From Sphingomonas radiodurans (GTDB lineage: Bacteria; Pseudomonadota; Alphaproteobacteria; Sphingomonadales; Sphingomonadaceae): a DNA stretch of 64,000 nt. The position numbers were made by a program, and so were the translations under genes. The stretch lies in NCBI RefSeq assembly GCF_020866845.1, contig NZ_CP086594.1:3562001-3626000 (forward strand). The letters are read 5' to 3'. How positions within the stretch are numbered: the stretch's first letter is position 1; each line of letters begins with the position of its first letter. Positions 8,474 to 17,853 of this stretch are shown here, one piece after another. The notes below the pieces were generated by a model. That model did not search any database, had not been told where the DNA came from, and saw only the letters and a program-made list of their open reading frames with translations.

Positions 8474-9307
8474 CTAGCCGCTCTTCAACGCAGCCGTCAG
8501 TGACGCCGTTGCGCTCCCACGTCGCGCGGGTTGCGGCTGATCAGGGGAAGGGGCCCAGCCCGTCAGGAAGATAATCTCGAACCGTTCGGTCGTGCGTCCA
8601 TCCGCGTCTGCCGCAGTACCGAACTCAGTCGCTGCACGCGCCAGCGCCTCGCGCGGTAACGGCGCTCGCTCGACCAGCAAATTCGTCGCCGCCATCCCCC
8701 GCAAATCCGCCAGCAGCCGCCCGAGCCCGCCATACCGCACCCGCAGCGTCTCGACATCCGCCACTGGCAGCGCAAAGCCGGCGCGCATCAGTAGGTCGCC
8801 CGCGGATCGCACATCGATCTGCGGATGCAGCCGTGCCACTGGCCGCTCGCGCTCCGCCTCACGCAGCGCGCCGCGCAGTGCGACCAGCGAGCCCGCCCCC
8901 AGCAGCGCCCCAAGGAGCAATCCATCGGACCGCAACACACGCCGCGCGAGCGCCAGCGCCCCCGGTACATCGTTCACCTGGTCAAGCACGCCAGCCGAAA
9001 CGACGAGATCAAATGATCCATCGGCAAATGGTAGCCGATCCTCGTCGCCCTGCACGCCGCCAGCGGCCCGCGCAAAGCCGAACCCCGCATCCACCCGCGC
9101 CACGCGTGCGCCCGGCGGCGGCACAAAGTCGCCCCCGAAGCACCCGAGATCGAGCACGTCGACGAAGTCGCGACGTATGGTGCTGAGCCGCTCGGCAATC
9201 CCGTCGAGCATCGCCGCGCGCACGAAATCATGCGCGGCATAGTCTGGCGCGGCTCGGTCGCGCCGGCGACGTCGTAAGCTGCGGTCGAAAATCTCGGGCG
9301 CGGTCAT
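8474..9307 (-). CDS. SAM-dependent methyltransferase, BioC-like
   Basis: 277-residue class I methyltransferase. The SAM-binding motif is VLDLGCFGGDF, followed by an acidic end of strand two (VARVDAGFGFAR) and motif II-type SFDLVVSAGVLDQVND, which matches the BioC/mitochondrial NDUFAF5 branch. Bacterial relatives include BioC, which methylates malonyl-ACP, but the NDUFAF5-type is hydroxylase-like for complex I, so the function is not settled. The start at 9307 (MTAPEIFDRSL) is chosen because a longer frame would overlap the divergent comF start and this N-terminus fits the family. Confidence 0.78.
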   Translation of the reverse strand: MTAPEIFDRSLRRRRRDRAAPDYAAHDFVRAAMLDGIAERLSTIRRDFVDVLDLGCFGGDFVPPPGARVARVDAGFGFARAAGGVQGDEDRLPFADGSFDLVVSAGVLDQVNDVPGALALARRVLRSDGLLLGALLGAGSLVALRGALREAERERPVARLHPQIDVRSAGDLLMRAGFALPVADVETLRVRYGGLGRLLADLRGMAATNLLVERAPLPREALARAATEFGTAADADGRTTERFEIIFLTGWAPSPDQPQPARRGSATASLTAALKSG

Positions 9308-9353
9308 CGCCGCAGCTTGTGCGCGCACGTGGTCGGGGCGACAAGCGCGTTTG

Positions 9354-10076
9354 ATGCGCTTGTTCTCGATCGAGCCGGTCATCTCGTTCGCCTTGCCGCC
9401 GCGCTGCCCCGGCTGCGGGATGGTGACGATCGCGGATCACCGTTTCTGCCCGGCATGCTGGGCGTCGCTGCATTTCCTAGGCCCGCCGTGGTGTGCTGCT
9501 TGCCACATGCCGTTCGCCTATGATCGAGGGGAGGATACACGGTGCGGTGATTGCCTCGCCGATCCGCCGCGCCATGCTGGCGTGGACGCGGCTGTTGCCT
9601 ATGGCCCGGTTGCCCGCACTGTCGCGCTACGGCTCAAATACGGCGGTCGAGCGGCGTTTGCATCGACTGCCGCGCGACTGATGGCGCGGCATCTGCCCGC
9701 AGATGCCGATCTGATCGTACCGGTGCCGCTACATCGCTGGCGATTGTGGTCGCGCGGGTTCAATCAGGCGGGTCTGATCGCTGGCTCCTTGAGCCGGATG
9801 AGCGGCATCGTCAGCGATCCGTCGGCATTGGTTAGACGTCGCGCCACCCCAGTGCTCCGCGGGCTCGGCGCAGCAGGCCGGCGCAAGGCGGTGCGCGGGG
9901 CGTTCGTTGTTACCGATCGCGCACGGATCGTCGGCAAGCGGATCGTGCTGATTGACGATGTCCATACCAGCGGCGCCACGGCGGATGCCTGCACCGCCGC
10001 GATGCTAAGGGCGGGCGCCGCTCGCGTGTCGATCCTATGCTGGGCGCGCGTGTTGGACGGGCCGCACCCGGATTGA
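9354..10076 (+). CDS. comF: ComF-family phosphoribosyltransferase-like protein
   Basis: About 240 residues. The N-terminal part has paired cysteines typical of the ComF zinc-binding region (CPGCG, CPACW, CAACH, CGDCL). A phosphoribosyltransferase domain follows, with the PRPP-binding loop VLIDDVHTSGAT and the family motif VPVPLHRWRLWSRGFNQA. ComF proteins take part in DNA uptake or DNA processing in naturally competent bacteria. No other competence gene is nearby. The ATG at 9354 is preferred over the TTG directly before it. The gene is divergent from the methyltransferase. Confidence 0.88.
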   Translation: MRLFSIEPVISFALPPRCPGCGMVTIADHRFCPACWASLHFLGPPWCAACHMPFAYDRGEDTRCGDCLADPPRHAGVDAAVAYGPVARTVALRLKYGGRAAFASTAARLMARHLPADADLIVPVPLHRWRLWSRGFNQAGLIAGSLSRMSGIVSDPSALVRRRATPVLRGLGAAGRRKAVRGAFVVTDRARIVGKRIVLIDDVHTSGATADACTAAMLRAGAARVSILCWARVLDGPHPD

Positions 10077-10107
10077 CAATCGCTGCGAGCACCTACACCT
10101 CGGGGGA

Positions 10108-10365
10108 ATGGCGCAGGTAGAAATTTATACCAAGGCGTGGTGCCCTTATTGCACCCGCGCGATGCAACTTCTGTCGAGCAAGGGCATCACTCCGACCGAG
10201 CACGACATCACGCTTGGTGGCGCCAAGCGTGCCGAAATGCTGGACCGCGCCAACGGCAGAACCACGGTGCCGCAAGTCTTTATCGACGGTCGTCACATCG
10301 GCGGATCCGACGATCTCGCCACATTGGACCGAGCAGGCAAGCTCGACGCGTTGCTCGCGCCGTGA
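10108..10365 (+). CDS. grxC: Glutaredoxin 3
   Basis: 85-residue thioredoxin-fold glutaredoxin with a CPYC active site (residues 12-15) and the GSH-binding sequence TVPQVFIDGRHIGGSDDL. It reduces disulfides and glutathione mixed disulfides in the cytoplasm. Its TGA overlaps the GTG start of the following amidase gene by two bases (GTGA), so the three genes grxC, the amidase and DUF1178 are translationally coupled. Confidence 0.95.
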   Translation: MAQVEIYTKAWCPYCTRAMQLLSSKGITPTEHDITLGGAKRAEMLDRANGRTTVPQVFIDGRHIGGSDDLATLDRAGKLDALLAP

Positions 10366-11186
10366 AGGCCGCGATCCTGCAGATGACCAGCGGGATCGAT
10401 CCGCAGGCAAATGCAGCAACGATCACCGATGCGGTCCGAGCAGCAGCAGACTCCGGCGCCGCCATGTTGTTCACGCCCGAAATGTCCGGTCTGCTCGACC
10501 GCGATCGCACGCGTGCGGCCGGATCGATCGTGGCAGAGGATGACGACCGCGTTCTGGCAGCCGTTCGTGACGCAGCCGCGAATGCAGGAATCTGGGTCCA
10601 TCTCGGTAGCCTTGCGGTACGGCGCGACGACGGCCGCTATGCCAATCGCGGCTTCGTGATCGATGCCAGCGGTGCCGTCCGCGCAAGGTACGACAAGATT
10701 CATTTGTTCGATGTCGATCTGCCAACCGGAGAGAGCTGGCGGGAGTCCGGCGCTTATGCCGCGGGGTCTGCCTCAGTCGTGCTCGATACGCCGCTTGGCC
10801 GGCTCGGCCTCACGATCTGTTATGATCTGCGGTTCCCGGACCTGTTTCGCGTGCTGAGTGATGCCGGCGCTACGATCCTGTCAGTCCCTGCGGCGTTCAC
10901 CCGGCCCACCGGCTCGGCGCATTGGCACGTTCTGTTGCGTGCACGAGCGATCGAGTCGGCCGCCTTCGTGATCGCCGCGGCGCAGACCGGCGAGCACGCG
11001 GATGGCCGCGCGACATATGGCCATTCGCTCGCGATCGATCCTTGGGGCGAGGTGGTGTGCGACATGGCCGCGGCACCCGGGCTAAGCGTCGTCGAGATCG
11101 ACAGCACCCGTGTGGCGGAAGTGCGCGCGCGCATTCCGGTGATCCAGCATCGCCGCGCCATTCCGGCCGTATCGATCGCGCCGTGA
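10362..11186 (+). CDS. Nit-type carbon-nitrogen hydrolase (deaminated glutathione amidase-like)
   Basis: 274-residue nitrilase-superfamily protein with the complete Glu-Lys-Cys triad: E40 (FTPEMSG), K112 (YDKIHLFDVD) and C153 (TICYDLRFPD). The CYDLRFP sequence is typical of Nit1/YbeM enzymes, which hydrolyse deaminated glutathione, and its position directly after a glutaredoxin fits that repair role. The GTG at 10362 is chosen because it overlaps the grxC stop and gives the usual N-terminus (MKAAILQM). The reading frame is open further upstream but without family sequence. The GTG of the next gene overlaps its stop. Confidence 0.88.
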   Translation: MKAAILQMTSGIDPQANAATITDAVRAAADSGAAMLFTPEMSGLLDRDRTRAAGSIVAEDDDRVLAAVRDAAANAGIWVHLGSLAVRRDDGRYANRGFVIDASGAVRARYDKIHLFDVDLPTGESWRESGAYAAGSASVVLDTPLGRLGLTICYDLRFPDLFRVLSDAGATILSVPAAFTRPTGSAHWHVLLRARAIESAAFVIAAAQTGEHADGRATYGHSLAIDPWGEVVCDMAAAPGLSVVEIDSTRVAEVRARIPVIQHRRAIPAVSIAP

Positions 11187-11611
11187 TCGTTTTCGATCTC
11201 AGATGCGGCTGCGGTCACGTGTTCGAGGCATGGTTCGCCTCGTCAGGCGCTTATGAGGAACAGCGCGGTCGGTCGCTGGTGTCTTGTCCGATGTGCAGCG
11301 ATACGGCGGTAGAGAAGGCTGTCATGTCGCCTAATATCGGGACCAAGGGAAATTCCCGCACACTTGGGCCGCCAGCCGAAGTGAAGGCGGCGTTAAACGC
11401 CATCGCAGCCGCGCAGCGCAAGGTGCTGGAAGGCTCACGTTGGGTCGGCGGGAGTTTTGCGGAGCATGCGCGCGCAATGCACGTCGGCGATAAAACGCAT
11501 GAGACGATCCATGGCCAAGCTACGGTAGCCGAAGCCAAGGCGCTCGTGGACGAGGGGGTTGCCATCATACCGCTGCCGTTACCGGTGGTGCCGCCCGAAC
11601 AAGCTAACTAG
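11183..11611 (+). CDS. DUF1178 protein (zinc-ribbon type)
   Basis: 142-residue protein beginning with the DUF1178 N-terminus VIVFDLRCGCGHVFEAWF. It has paired cysteines (CGCG and, about 28 residues on, SCPMCSD) that probably bind zinc. The conserved helical segment HARAMHVGDKTHETIHGQAT follows. The function is unknown. It is the third gene of the grxC operon: GTG at 11183 overlaps the amidase stop by four bases. Frequent co-occurrence with Nit-type amidases is recalled from alphaproteobacteria. Confidence 0.85.
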   Translation: MIVFDLRCGCGHVFEAWFASSGAYEEQRGRSLVSCPMCSDTAVEKAVMSPNIGTKGNSRTLGPPAEVKAALNAIAAAQRKVLEGSRWVGGSFAEHARAMHVGDKTHETIHGQATVAEAKALVDEGVAIIPLPLPVVPPEQAN

Positions 11612-11640
11612 TCGGACCCGAAAACGGCGGACGCGCAAGC

Positions 11641-11717
11641 TGGTGCCCCCGGCGCGATTCGAACGCACGACCTGCGGTTTAGGAAACCGTCGCTCTATCC
11701 TGCTGAGCTACGGGGGC
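11641..11717 (-). tRNA. tRNA-Arg (anticodon CCU)
   Basis: On the minus strand the sequence begins GCCCCCG and ends CCA (encoded). The acceptor, D, anticodon and T arms can all be folded by eye. The anticodon loop is UUCCUAA, giving anticodon CCU, which reads AGG. Position 27-43 (A-C) is a mismatch at the top of the anticodon stem, the other four pairs are intact. Confidence 0.93.
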
Positions 11718-11785
11718 ACATGCGACTGGCTAAAGCGCGCAAGCAGCGTGGTCAATCGCCACGGTGTCGTCGGCGCAAGCAGGGC

Positions 11786-11809
11786 GGGCGCCGCTAGATC
11801 GCGGCGCCC
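11786..11809 (-). terminator. Hairpin downstream of the SWIB gene
   Basis: Perfect 9-bp stem GGGCGCCGC and GCGGCGCCC with a 6-base loop, starting about nine bases after the SWIB stop codon on the minus strand. No T-run follows, so termination is plausible but unproven. Confidence 0.5.
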
Positions 11810-11817
11810 GGCGGCCT

Positions 11818-12159
11818 TTATGCCTTCACGTGTGCCGAGATGTACTTGTTCATCTCGAACATTGTGACCTTATCCTTGCCGAACACCTTCTTCAGGTTAT
11901 CGTCTGCCAGGATCTCGCGCTTGTTCTCCGGATTCTGCAGATCCTTCGACTTGATATATGCCCACACCTTGCTGATCACCTCGCTGCGCGGCAGCCGGTC
12001 GTTGCCGACGACGGCGCCCAGCTCGGGCGAAGGCTGAACCGGGGCGTGGATGCCGCCGGTCTTCGGCTTGGTCGCGTCCCCAGTTGTCGCGGTCTTCGCC
12101 TTGGCGGCACCGGCGGTCTTGGTTTTGGTCGCTTCGCCGGTCTTGGTCTTGGTAGCCAT
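11818..12159 (-). CDS. SWIB/MDM2-domain protein
   Basis: 113 residues. The first about 38 are a Lys/Thr/Ala-rich tail (repeated TKTG and TKTA) resembling a histone tail, and the rest is a SWIB/MDM2 domain with LPRSEVISKVWAYIK, NKREILADDNLKKVFG and VTMFEMNKYISAH. Bacterial stand-alone SWIB proteins occur in Chlamydia and many alphaproteobacteria. A role in DNA binding or nucleoid compaction is suspected rather than shown. The start at 12159 gives the lysine-rich tail; the frame is open to 12270 with no family sequence. Confidence 0.87.
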   Translation of the reverse strand: MATKTKTGEATKTKTAGAAKAKTATTGDATKPKTGGIHAPVQPSPELGAVVGNDRLPRSEVISKVWAYIKSKDLQNPENKREILADDNLKKVFGKDKVTMFEMNKYISAHVKA

Positions 12160-12367
12160 TGCATTCCTTCCTGTTGCGCCGGTCATTCGGCATCTCGCGG
12201 AATCACGCCTTGCGGAAGCGCGATCGTTGTTGTGCGCTGCCTCGCGTCGCTTGTCACGCTTTTGCAGCACATTGGCAGGGTTCGCCGCCTCGCCAACGCA
12301 CGACGAACGCTTTAGATCTCACCAGCCGGCCGGGCGACAGGCACAATGGCGACCATAAGGAGCGACG

Positions 12368-13201
12368 ATGGACACGGTCAGCGAGAGCAAGGCGTTCGGC
12401 GGCGTGCAGGGGGTTTACCGGCACGAGGCATCGACGATTGGAACCGACATGACCTTTTCGGTCTACGTCCCGCCGCATGACAAAGGCGCCCGGTTGCCGG
12501 TGTTGTGGTATCTCTCGGGTCTCACCTGCACCCATGCCAACGTGACCGATAAGGGCGAGTATCGTCGGGCGTGTGCCGATCACGGCATCATCTTCGTCGC
12601 GCCCGATACTAGCCCGCGCGGGGAGGGTGTGCCCGATGACGACGCCTGGGACTTCGGCCAAGGCGCGGGCTTCTACGTCGATGCGACAGAAGAGCCCTGG
12701 TCGACGAACTTCCGCATGCGCAGCTACATCGAAGACGAGCTGCCCGCGCTGATCGCGACGGAGTTTCCAGTTGCGGACCTGACGCGCCAGTCGATTACCG
12801 GTCATTCGATGGGCGGGCACGGCGCCTTGACGATCGCGCTGCGTAATCCCAGCCGGTTTTGCAGCGTGTCCGCGTTCGCGCCGATCGTGTCTCCACTGGA
12901 CTGTCCTTGGGGCGAGAAGGCGCTGGGCGGATATCTCGGCGCGGATCGCGCGACGTGGCGGACATATGACGCCTGCGCGCTGATCGACGATGGCGCGCGC
13001 GTCGCCGACATCCTCGTCGATCAGGGCGGTGCGGACTCTTTCCTGGCCGATCAGCTCAAGCCCGAGTTGCTGCAGGCGGCATGCGCGAACGCCGGAATCG
13101 ATCTCACCCTGCGGATCCAGCCGGGCTACGATCATAGCTATCATTTCATCTCCACCTTCATGCGCGACCACGTCGCGTGGGCGGCAGAGCGGCTGAAGTA
13201 G
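12368..13201 (+). CDS. fghA: S-formylglutathione hydrolase
   Basis: 277-residue alpha/beta-hydrolase (esterase D family) that releases formate and glutathione from S-formylglutathione, the last step of glutathione-dependent formaldehyde detoxification. The nucleophile S147 lies in GHSMGGHGA. The oxyanion region LSGLTCTHAN, the aspartate region GGADSFL and the histidine in YDHSYHF are all present. An AAGGAG ribosome-binding site precedes the ATG. The partner formaldehyde dehydrogenase gene is not adjacent. Confidence 0.93.
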   Translation: MDTVSESKAFGGVQGVYRHEASTIGTDMTFSVYVPPHDKGARLPVLWYLSGLTCTHANVTDKGEYRRACADHGIIFVAPDTSPRGEGVPDDDAWDFGQGAGFYVDATEEPWSTNFRMRSYIEDELPALIATEFPVADLTRQSITGHSMGGHGALTIALRNPSRFCSVSAFAPIVSPLDCPWGEKALGGYLGADRATWRTYDACALIDDGARVADILVDQGGADSFLADQLKPELLQAACANAGIDLTLRIQPGYDHSYHFISTFMRDHVAWAAERLK

Positions 13202-13216
13202 CGAAGTTCGGGCACC

Positions 13217-13249
13217 AAAAAAGGGCGGCTCCGTTTCCGGAACCGCCCC
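13217..13249 (-). terminator. Rho-independent terminator of the TonB receptor gene
   Basis: On the minus strand a GC-rich stem (GGGGCGGTTCC pairing across a short loop with GGAGCCGCCC) is followed by a run of six T. It lies about 50 bases after the receptor stop codon and between two convergent genes. The plus-strand copy lacks a T-run, so it mainly serves the minus strand. Confidence 0.85.
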
Positions 13250-13300
13250 ATGAGTTACCCGGTTGACTCCACCCTGCCGTTACAGGGCGGAGCCGCATCA

Positions 13301-16255
13301 TCAGAATTTGAACCCGGCCGCGATGCCATAGCGGCGCGGTTCAAGCGTGAAGATGTTGGTGAACAGACCCGACGACTGATCGGTCAGGTACAGACCGGTC
13401 GTTGCGCTGTTGTCGAAGATGTTCTGCACGAACCCGCGAACGAACCAGCGCTGGTCCATCCCGTTCAGCTGGACCTGTGCGTTGGCCTGCTCATAACCCT
13501 CGATGCGGTTGATACGGCCGTTGAAGATGTTGCCGAAGCTCTCTCCGGTATAGGTGAGATCAAAGCGCGGTACGAAGCTCATGCCGTTAGCAAACTCGAA
13601 CGTCTTCTGAACGCCGGCCGAGAACTTGAACACGGGTGCCTGGGGCAGAGAATTGCCCTTTATGCTTACGCCCACACCTTCGCTGACGCTGACCGTCGAG
13701 CCAGCCGGGAGCAAGCCGCGGACCTGCGGATTGGCAGTCTGCGCGGTGAGCACGTCGCACAGGCTGAACGCCCCGGTCGCCGCGCCTAGATTGGCGTCGG
13801 ACGGAAACGCTTGCGGTCCGCGCAAACCAAGCCCGGTATTGACGATTGTCACGAACGTCTGCGCCACGGCGGCGGTGTTCGCGCGAACCACACAGTTGAA
13901 CGCTGCCTGAAGATCCTTGATGATGACGGTGTTGGGATCACCCCCAGAGACATCCCGCTGGTTGATGAACGGATCTTCGGTTGTGACCTTTGTTTTGAGG
14001 TAGCTCGCGCCGATGTTGATTGCCCAATCGCGATCCGGACGAATAATAGACTCTGCCTCAACGCCGTAGATGTCCGCATCAATGTTGTCGTTGATCGACG
14101 AGCGCGCAACAATTCGGCTCAGCTGCAAGCCCTTGTACTTATAGTAAAATCCGGTGAGGTTAAGTGTAAACTTACCATTATCGAAAGTGTTCTTCGAACC
14201 AATTTCAAAAGCGTTGATGATTTCCGGAACGAAAGCATCCGGGATCGTTAAGTTTGGCACCTGCACCGGTGGGTTGAACCCGCCCGACTTATAGCCTCGC
14301 GAATACGACGCGTAGAGCAGATTGTCGTCGGTGATCTTGAAATTGACCACCGCGCGACCGGTAAACTCATCAAAGGTCTGCTGTCGGACCGCATACTCCT
14401 GAACGCCTGCCGTAACCGGGTCGGCATCGTAAAGCGCTGCGCGCGGAGCATCGAAGGCGCTACCGGTCTGCGTGTAAGGCACGCCGAAGCTCGCCAGGGT
14501 TGACCGCGAACGAGCATATTTGTTGTCGTTGTTGTACCGCAGGCCGAGCGTAAGGTTCAGTCGATCGTTGAAGTCGAAATAGGCTTCGCCGAAGATGCCG
14601 TAGGATTTCAGCCGAAAGAGATCGGTGTTGCTGCGGAAATACGGCGTAGCGGAAAATTCAGGTGCTCGCCCACCACCCAGCGCTCCGACGGTGCCAAGAA
14701 CACCCGTTACATAGTCGATGGCGAACGCGTTGACGTAATAATCGCCGTTCCTGACCCGTCCATCGACATAGATGCCACCGAGCAGGAAGTTGAACATCCC
14801 GTCGAAGTCCGTTGAGATGATGCCTTCCACCGACCAATCCTTGGTCTGTTGGAACGAGCGATCGAACGCACCTGGCACCGCGCTGCAGCGGCTGAACCCA
14901 CCGAACGACCCCAGGCCGGACGGCTCGGGGAGCGAGGTGCACAGATCGCCGGCAGGACCATTCGGAATGATCGCTGCCGCGATAGGCTGGAAATACGACG
15001 CCGGGATGCCGGGAACCGCGCCGCCGGCGATGGCTGCCAGTGTATTGAGCGTCGGCTGGATCAGTGAGCGATTGGAAACCCCAAGGTTATAGTCCTGCGA
15101 CGAATCGACTGACGTCTCGTGGTACAGACCAGTCAGCTGCGCTTTGACCGGTCCGAAATTATGCTCGATCCGGCCTTGGATCGTCAGTTCGTCCGTCTTG
15201 TACGTCGGAGTGAATGCGGTGAACACTTCACGGGGATCTTCGAGAACCGGATTACCGGTATAGCCGTCCGGCCCGTAAATGCTGCCGAGACCCAGGGTTT
15301 GTCCGAGCGCCGGGCCGAACGCGATCGAAAGGAACTCACGACTACCAAGCGTACCCGTGAAGGTCGAGTTGGTGTTCGTCCGCCCGGCGTCGCGCCGGTT
15401 ATTCAGGCATCCAAGCACGCCGGTCGGATCGGTCTGGCAAAGCTGCTTCTGGATGCGAAGCCGATCGTCGTCTTCCTTGAAGTACGACCCCATCACATCG
15501 ATCGTCGTATCGACCGATGGCTCCCAGCGGATCGAGCCGCGAACCGAATACATGTCGCGACCGTCGATCTGTGTGTTGTCGTACAGATTCTTGGTGTAGC
15601 CGTCGCGGTTGAGGTAAAACCCAGCCACGCGGACGGCGAGCGTTTCGCCGATCGGCAGGTTGATCATGCCCTTTGCGCGGACCGAATCGTAATTGCCGTA
15701 TTCGACCTCGCCTGAAGCAGCGAACTTGTCGGTGCGCGGCTTGGCAGTCAGGAAGTTGACCACGCCCGACGTCGCGCTGCGGCCGAACAGCGTGCCCTGC
15801 GGGCCGCGGAGCACCTCGACACGCTCGAGATCGAAATACTCGGTCTCGAAGATGCGCGTGGCGAGCAGAGGCGAGCCGTTGATGTGGATCGCGGTTGCCT
15901 GATCGCACGAGATGCCGACGCACAGATCGCCGATGCCGCGGATCGTGAAGCTCGATCCGGTGAAATTGCCCTTCGAGAAGGTCACGTTCGGCAGCGTCAG
16001 CTGCAGGTCCGACGCATTGTCGATCTGCTGTGCTTCGAGCGCTGCGGCCGAGAATGCGCTCACCGCGATCGGCACTTCCTGAAGCGTCTGCGATTGGCGC
16101 TGCGCAGTCACGACGATGTCGGTGTTGAAGCCGCTATCCGGAGAATTCGTTGTTCCGGTATTCTGTGCCTCGGGCGCCGCCTGGGCCAGAGCACTGGCTG
16201 GAAACGCTGCGATCAACGCCATCGCGGTCGCGGCAAACAAGTCTATCTTGCGCAT
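13301..16255 (-). CDS. TonB-dependent outer-membrane receptor
   Basis: 984-residue receptor that takes up a substrate across the outer membrane using TonB energy. It has a signal peptide ending ASALAQA (about residue 22), an N-terminal extension with the TonB-box-like DIVVTAQR, a plug domain (VPIAVSAFS, VEVLRGPQGTLFGRSATSG) and a long beta-barrel. The C-terminus, ending GIAAGFKF with a final aromatic residue, is typical for barrel assembly. The NFKITDDNLLYASYSRGYKSGGFNP barrel sequence places it in the sphingomonad receptor family. The frame is open upstream to 16972, but MRKIDLF at 16255 begins the signal peptide. The substrate cannot be told; no transport or sugar gene is adjacent. Confidence 0.92.
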   Translation of the reverse strand: MRKIDLFAATAMALIAAFPASALAQAAPEAQNTGTTNSPDSGFNTDIVVTAQRQSQTLQEVPIAVSAFSAAALEAQQIDNASDLQLTLPNVTFSKGNFTGSSFTIRGIGDLCVGISCDQATAIHINGSPLLATRIFETEYFDLERVEVLRGPQGTLFGRSATSGVVNFLTAKPRTDKFAASGEVEYGNYDSVRAKGMINLPIGETLAVRVAGFYLNRDGYTKNLYDNTQIDGRDMYSVRGSIRWEPSVDTTIDVMGSYFKEDDDRLRIQKQLCQTDPTGVLGCLNNRRDAGRTNTNSTFTGTLGSREFLSIAFGPALGQTLGLGSIYGPDGYTGNPVLEDPREVFTAFTPTYKTDELTIQGRIEHNFGPVKAQLTGLYHETSVDSSQDYNLGVSNRSLIQPTLNTLAAIAGGAVPGIPASYFQPIAAAIIPNGPAGDLCTSLPEPSGLGSFGGFSRCSAVPGAFDRSFQQTKDWSVEGIISTDFDGMFNFLLGGIYVDGRVRNGDYYVNAFAIDYVTGVLGTVGALGGGRAPEFSATPYFRSNTDLFRLKSYGIFGEAYFDFNDRLNLTLGLRYNNDNKYARSRSTLASFGVPYTQTGSAFDAPRAALYDADPVTAGVQEYAVRQQTFDEFTGRAVVNFKITDDNLLYASYSRGYKSGGFNPPVQVPNLTIPDAFVPEIINAFEIGSKNTFDNGKFTLNLTGFYYKYKGLQLSRIVARSSINDNIDADIYGVEAESIIRPDRDWAINIGASYLKTKVTTEDPFINQRDVSGGDPNTVIIKDLQAAFNCVVRANTAAVAQTFVTIVNTGLGLRGPQAFPSDANLGAATGAFSLCDVLTAQTANPQVRGLLPAGSTVSVSEGVGVSIKGNSLPQAPVFKFSAGVQKTFEFANGMSFVPRFDLTYTGESFGNIFNGRINRIEGYEQANAQVQLNGMDQRWFVRGFVQNIFDNSATTGLYLTDQSSGLFTNIFTLEPRRYGIAAGFKF

Positions 16256-16477
16256 CGGCATCCTCCCCTGGATCCGCGCCGGTTTGGTTCCGGTCTGCGG
16301 TCGTTCAATGGTGCGGTATGGACCGTAGCGCGTGAAAATTTCAGCCGTCAATTGAATTTGCGCAATGATCGTGCGGGGTGCAGAAGGCATGTGTCCGAAA
16401 TGAAACAGTAGCGGATATGAACCTATGTTTCGCTGCAGCGCGAGATTGCATTGCAGCGCAAAAGGATGCTGAACCAA

Positions 16478-17107
16478 ATGAACGTTAGTCGATCGCCACA
16501 AGACGGCGATGTAATGGGGGAAGACGGCAAGCTCGTCGTTCCCGAGCATGTTGCAGATGCGATACGAACACTCATCCGCTGGGCAGGCGATGATCCGACG
16601 CGCGAGGGGCTGCTTGATACGCCGCGTCGCGTCGCGCGCGCATGGCGAGAATATTGCGCCGGCTACGGCGACGATCCCGCGCATCATCTGTCGCGAATCT
16701 TCGAGGAGGTCGGCGGTTATGACGAGATTGTGCTGCTGAAGGACATCCCGTTTCAGTCGCATTGCGAACACCACATGGCGCCGATCATTGGCCGTGCGCA
16801 TATCGCCTATCTGCCGCGCAACCATGTCGTCGGCATCTCGAAGCTGGCTCGCGTGCTCCATGCCTATGCCAGGCGCCTGCAGGTTCAGGAACGGCTGACG
16901 GCAGAGGTTGCCGACTGCATCTGGAGCGGGCTCAAGCCGCACGGCGTCGCGGTCGTGATCGAGGCGAGCCATGCCTGCATGTCGGCGCGCGGCGTGCGCA
17001 CGCCCGGCGTCGCGATGGTGACCAGCCGGATGATGGGCGTGTTCCGCGACGACGAGCGCAGCCGCAAGGAAGTGCTTGCGCTGATGGGCCTGAAAGGCAG
17101 GACGTGA
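16478..17107 (+). CDS. folE: GTP cyclohydrolase I
   Basis: Zinc enzyme converting GTP to 7,8-dihydroneopterin triphosphate, the first step of folate or pterin synthesis. The 209-residue product has [10 protein letters not shown], the zinc ligands in HCEHHMAP and SHACMSARG, and the final MMGVFRDD. The ATG at 16478 is preferred because GGA of AAAGGA lies about 11 bases upstream; ATGs at 16466 and the frame back to 16451 are alternatives. A GTG start of the next gene overlaps its stop. Confidence 0.95.
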   Translation: MNVSRSPQDGDVMGEDGKLVVPEHVADAIRTLIRWAGDDPTREGLLDTPRRVARAWREYCAGYGDDPAHHLSRIFEEVGGYDEIVLLKDIPFQSHCEHHMAPIIGRAHIAYLPRNHVVGISKLARVLHAYARRLQVQERLTAEVADCIWSGLKPHGVAVVIEASHACMSARGVRTPGVAMVTSRMMGVFRDDERSRKEVLALMGLKGRT

Positions 17108-17853
17108 ATCGCACTGTCCTAGTGACCGGGGGAGCGAAGAGAATCGGCGCTGCGATTGTCCGCGCTTGCGCCTCTGCGGGTTGGCGCGTGGTAATTCACT
17201 ACGGCTGTTCGCGCGACGAGGCTGAGGCGCTCGCCGCTGAGATCGGCGGCGTCACCATTTCAGGCGACCTAGCTGATGTCGCCGCAATCGACGCGCTCTT
17301 CGCCCGCGCGGTGGCTGCCGCCGGCGGCCCGATTGGTGCGCTCGTGAACAGCGCTTCACGTTTCGAAGAGGACCGTCCCGAGACGATCGACGCGGCATTG
17401 GCGGCGCAGCTATACGCCATCAACTGCACCGCCCCGGCGTTGCTCGGCGCTGCCCTCGCCTCACAGTCAGGGCTAAACCACGGCGCGATCGTCAACTTGC
17501 TCGACCAGAAGCTGCAGAATCCGAACCCCGACTTCTTCTCCTACAGCCTCACCAAATATGCCCTTGCAGGTGCCACCGAGATGATGGCGATGGCGTTCGC
17601 ACCGCGCATCCGCGTGAACGCCGTTGCGCCCGGCCTGACCCTGCCGAGCGGCGACCAGAGCGCCGCCGAGTACGACCGCGTCGCGCGCGAGAACCTGCTG
17701 CGCCGTCCGGTCGGTGCCGATCAGGTGGCAGCAGCCGTCGTCTATCTGCTCGACGCCGCCAGCGTTACCGGGCAGACGATCCACGTCGATAGCGGCCAGC
17801 GCTTCTTAAAGCGCGACGGCGACGTGATGTTTGAAGGGCGCCGGCGTGGCTGA
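17104..17853 (+). CDS. SDR oxidoreductase, pteridine reductase-like
   Basis: 249-residue short-chain dehydrogenase. It has the cofactor motif [10 protein letters not shown], an NSASRFEED loop in place of the usual NNAG, and the active-site segment [12 protein letters not shown] with Tyr and Lys. Its sequence and position between folE and folB match dihydromonapterin/pteridine reductases (FolM-type), so it probably reduces a pterin. The GTG at 17104 overlaps the folE stop (GTGA), indicating coupling. Substrate assignment is from context and resemblance. Confidence 0.82.
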   Translation: MNRTVLVTGGAKRIGAAIVRACASAGWRVVIHYGCSRDEAEALAAEIGGVTISGDLADVAAIDALFARAVAAAGGPIGALVNSASRFEEDRPETIDAALAAQLYAINCTAPALLGAALASQSGLNHGAIVNLLDQKLQNPNPDFFSYSLTKYALAGATEMMAMAFAPRIRVNAVAPGLTLPSGDQSAAEYDRVARENLLRRPVGADQVAAAVVYLLDAASVTGQTIHVDSGQRFLKRDGDVMFEGRRRG

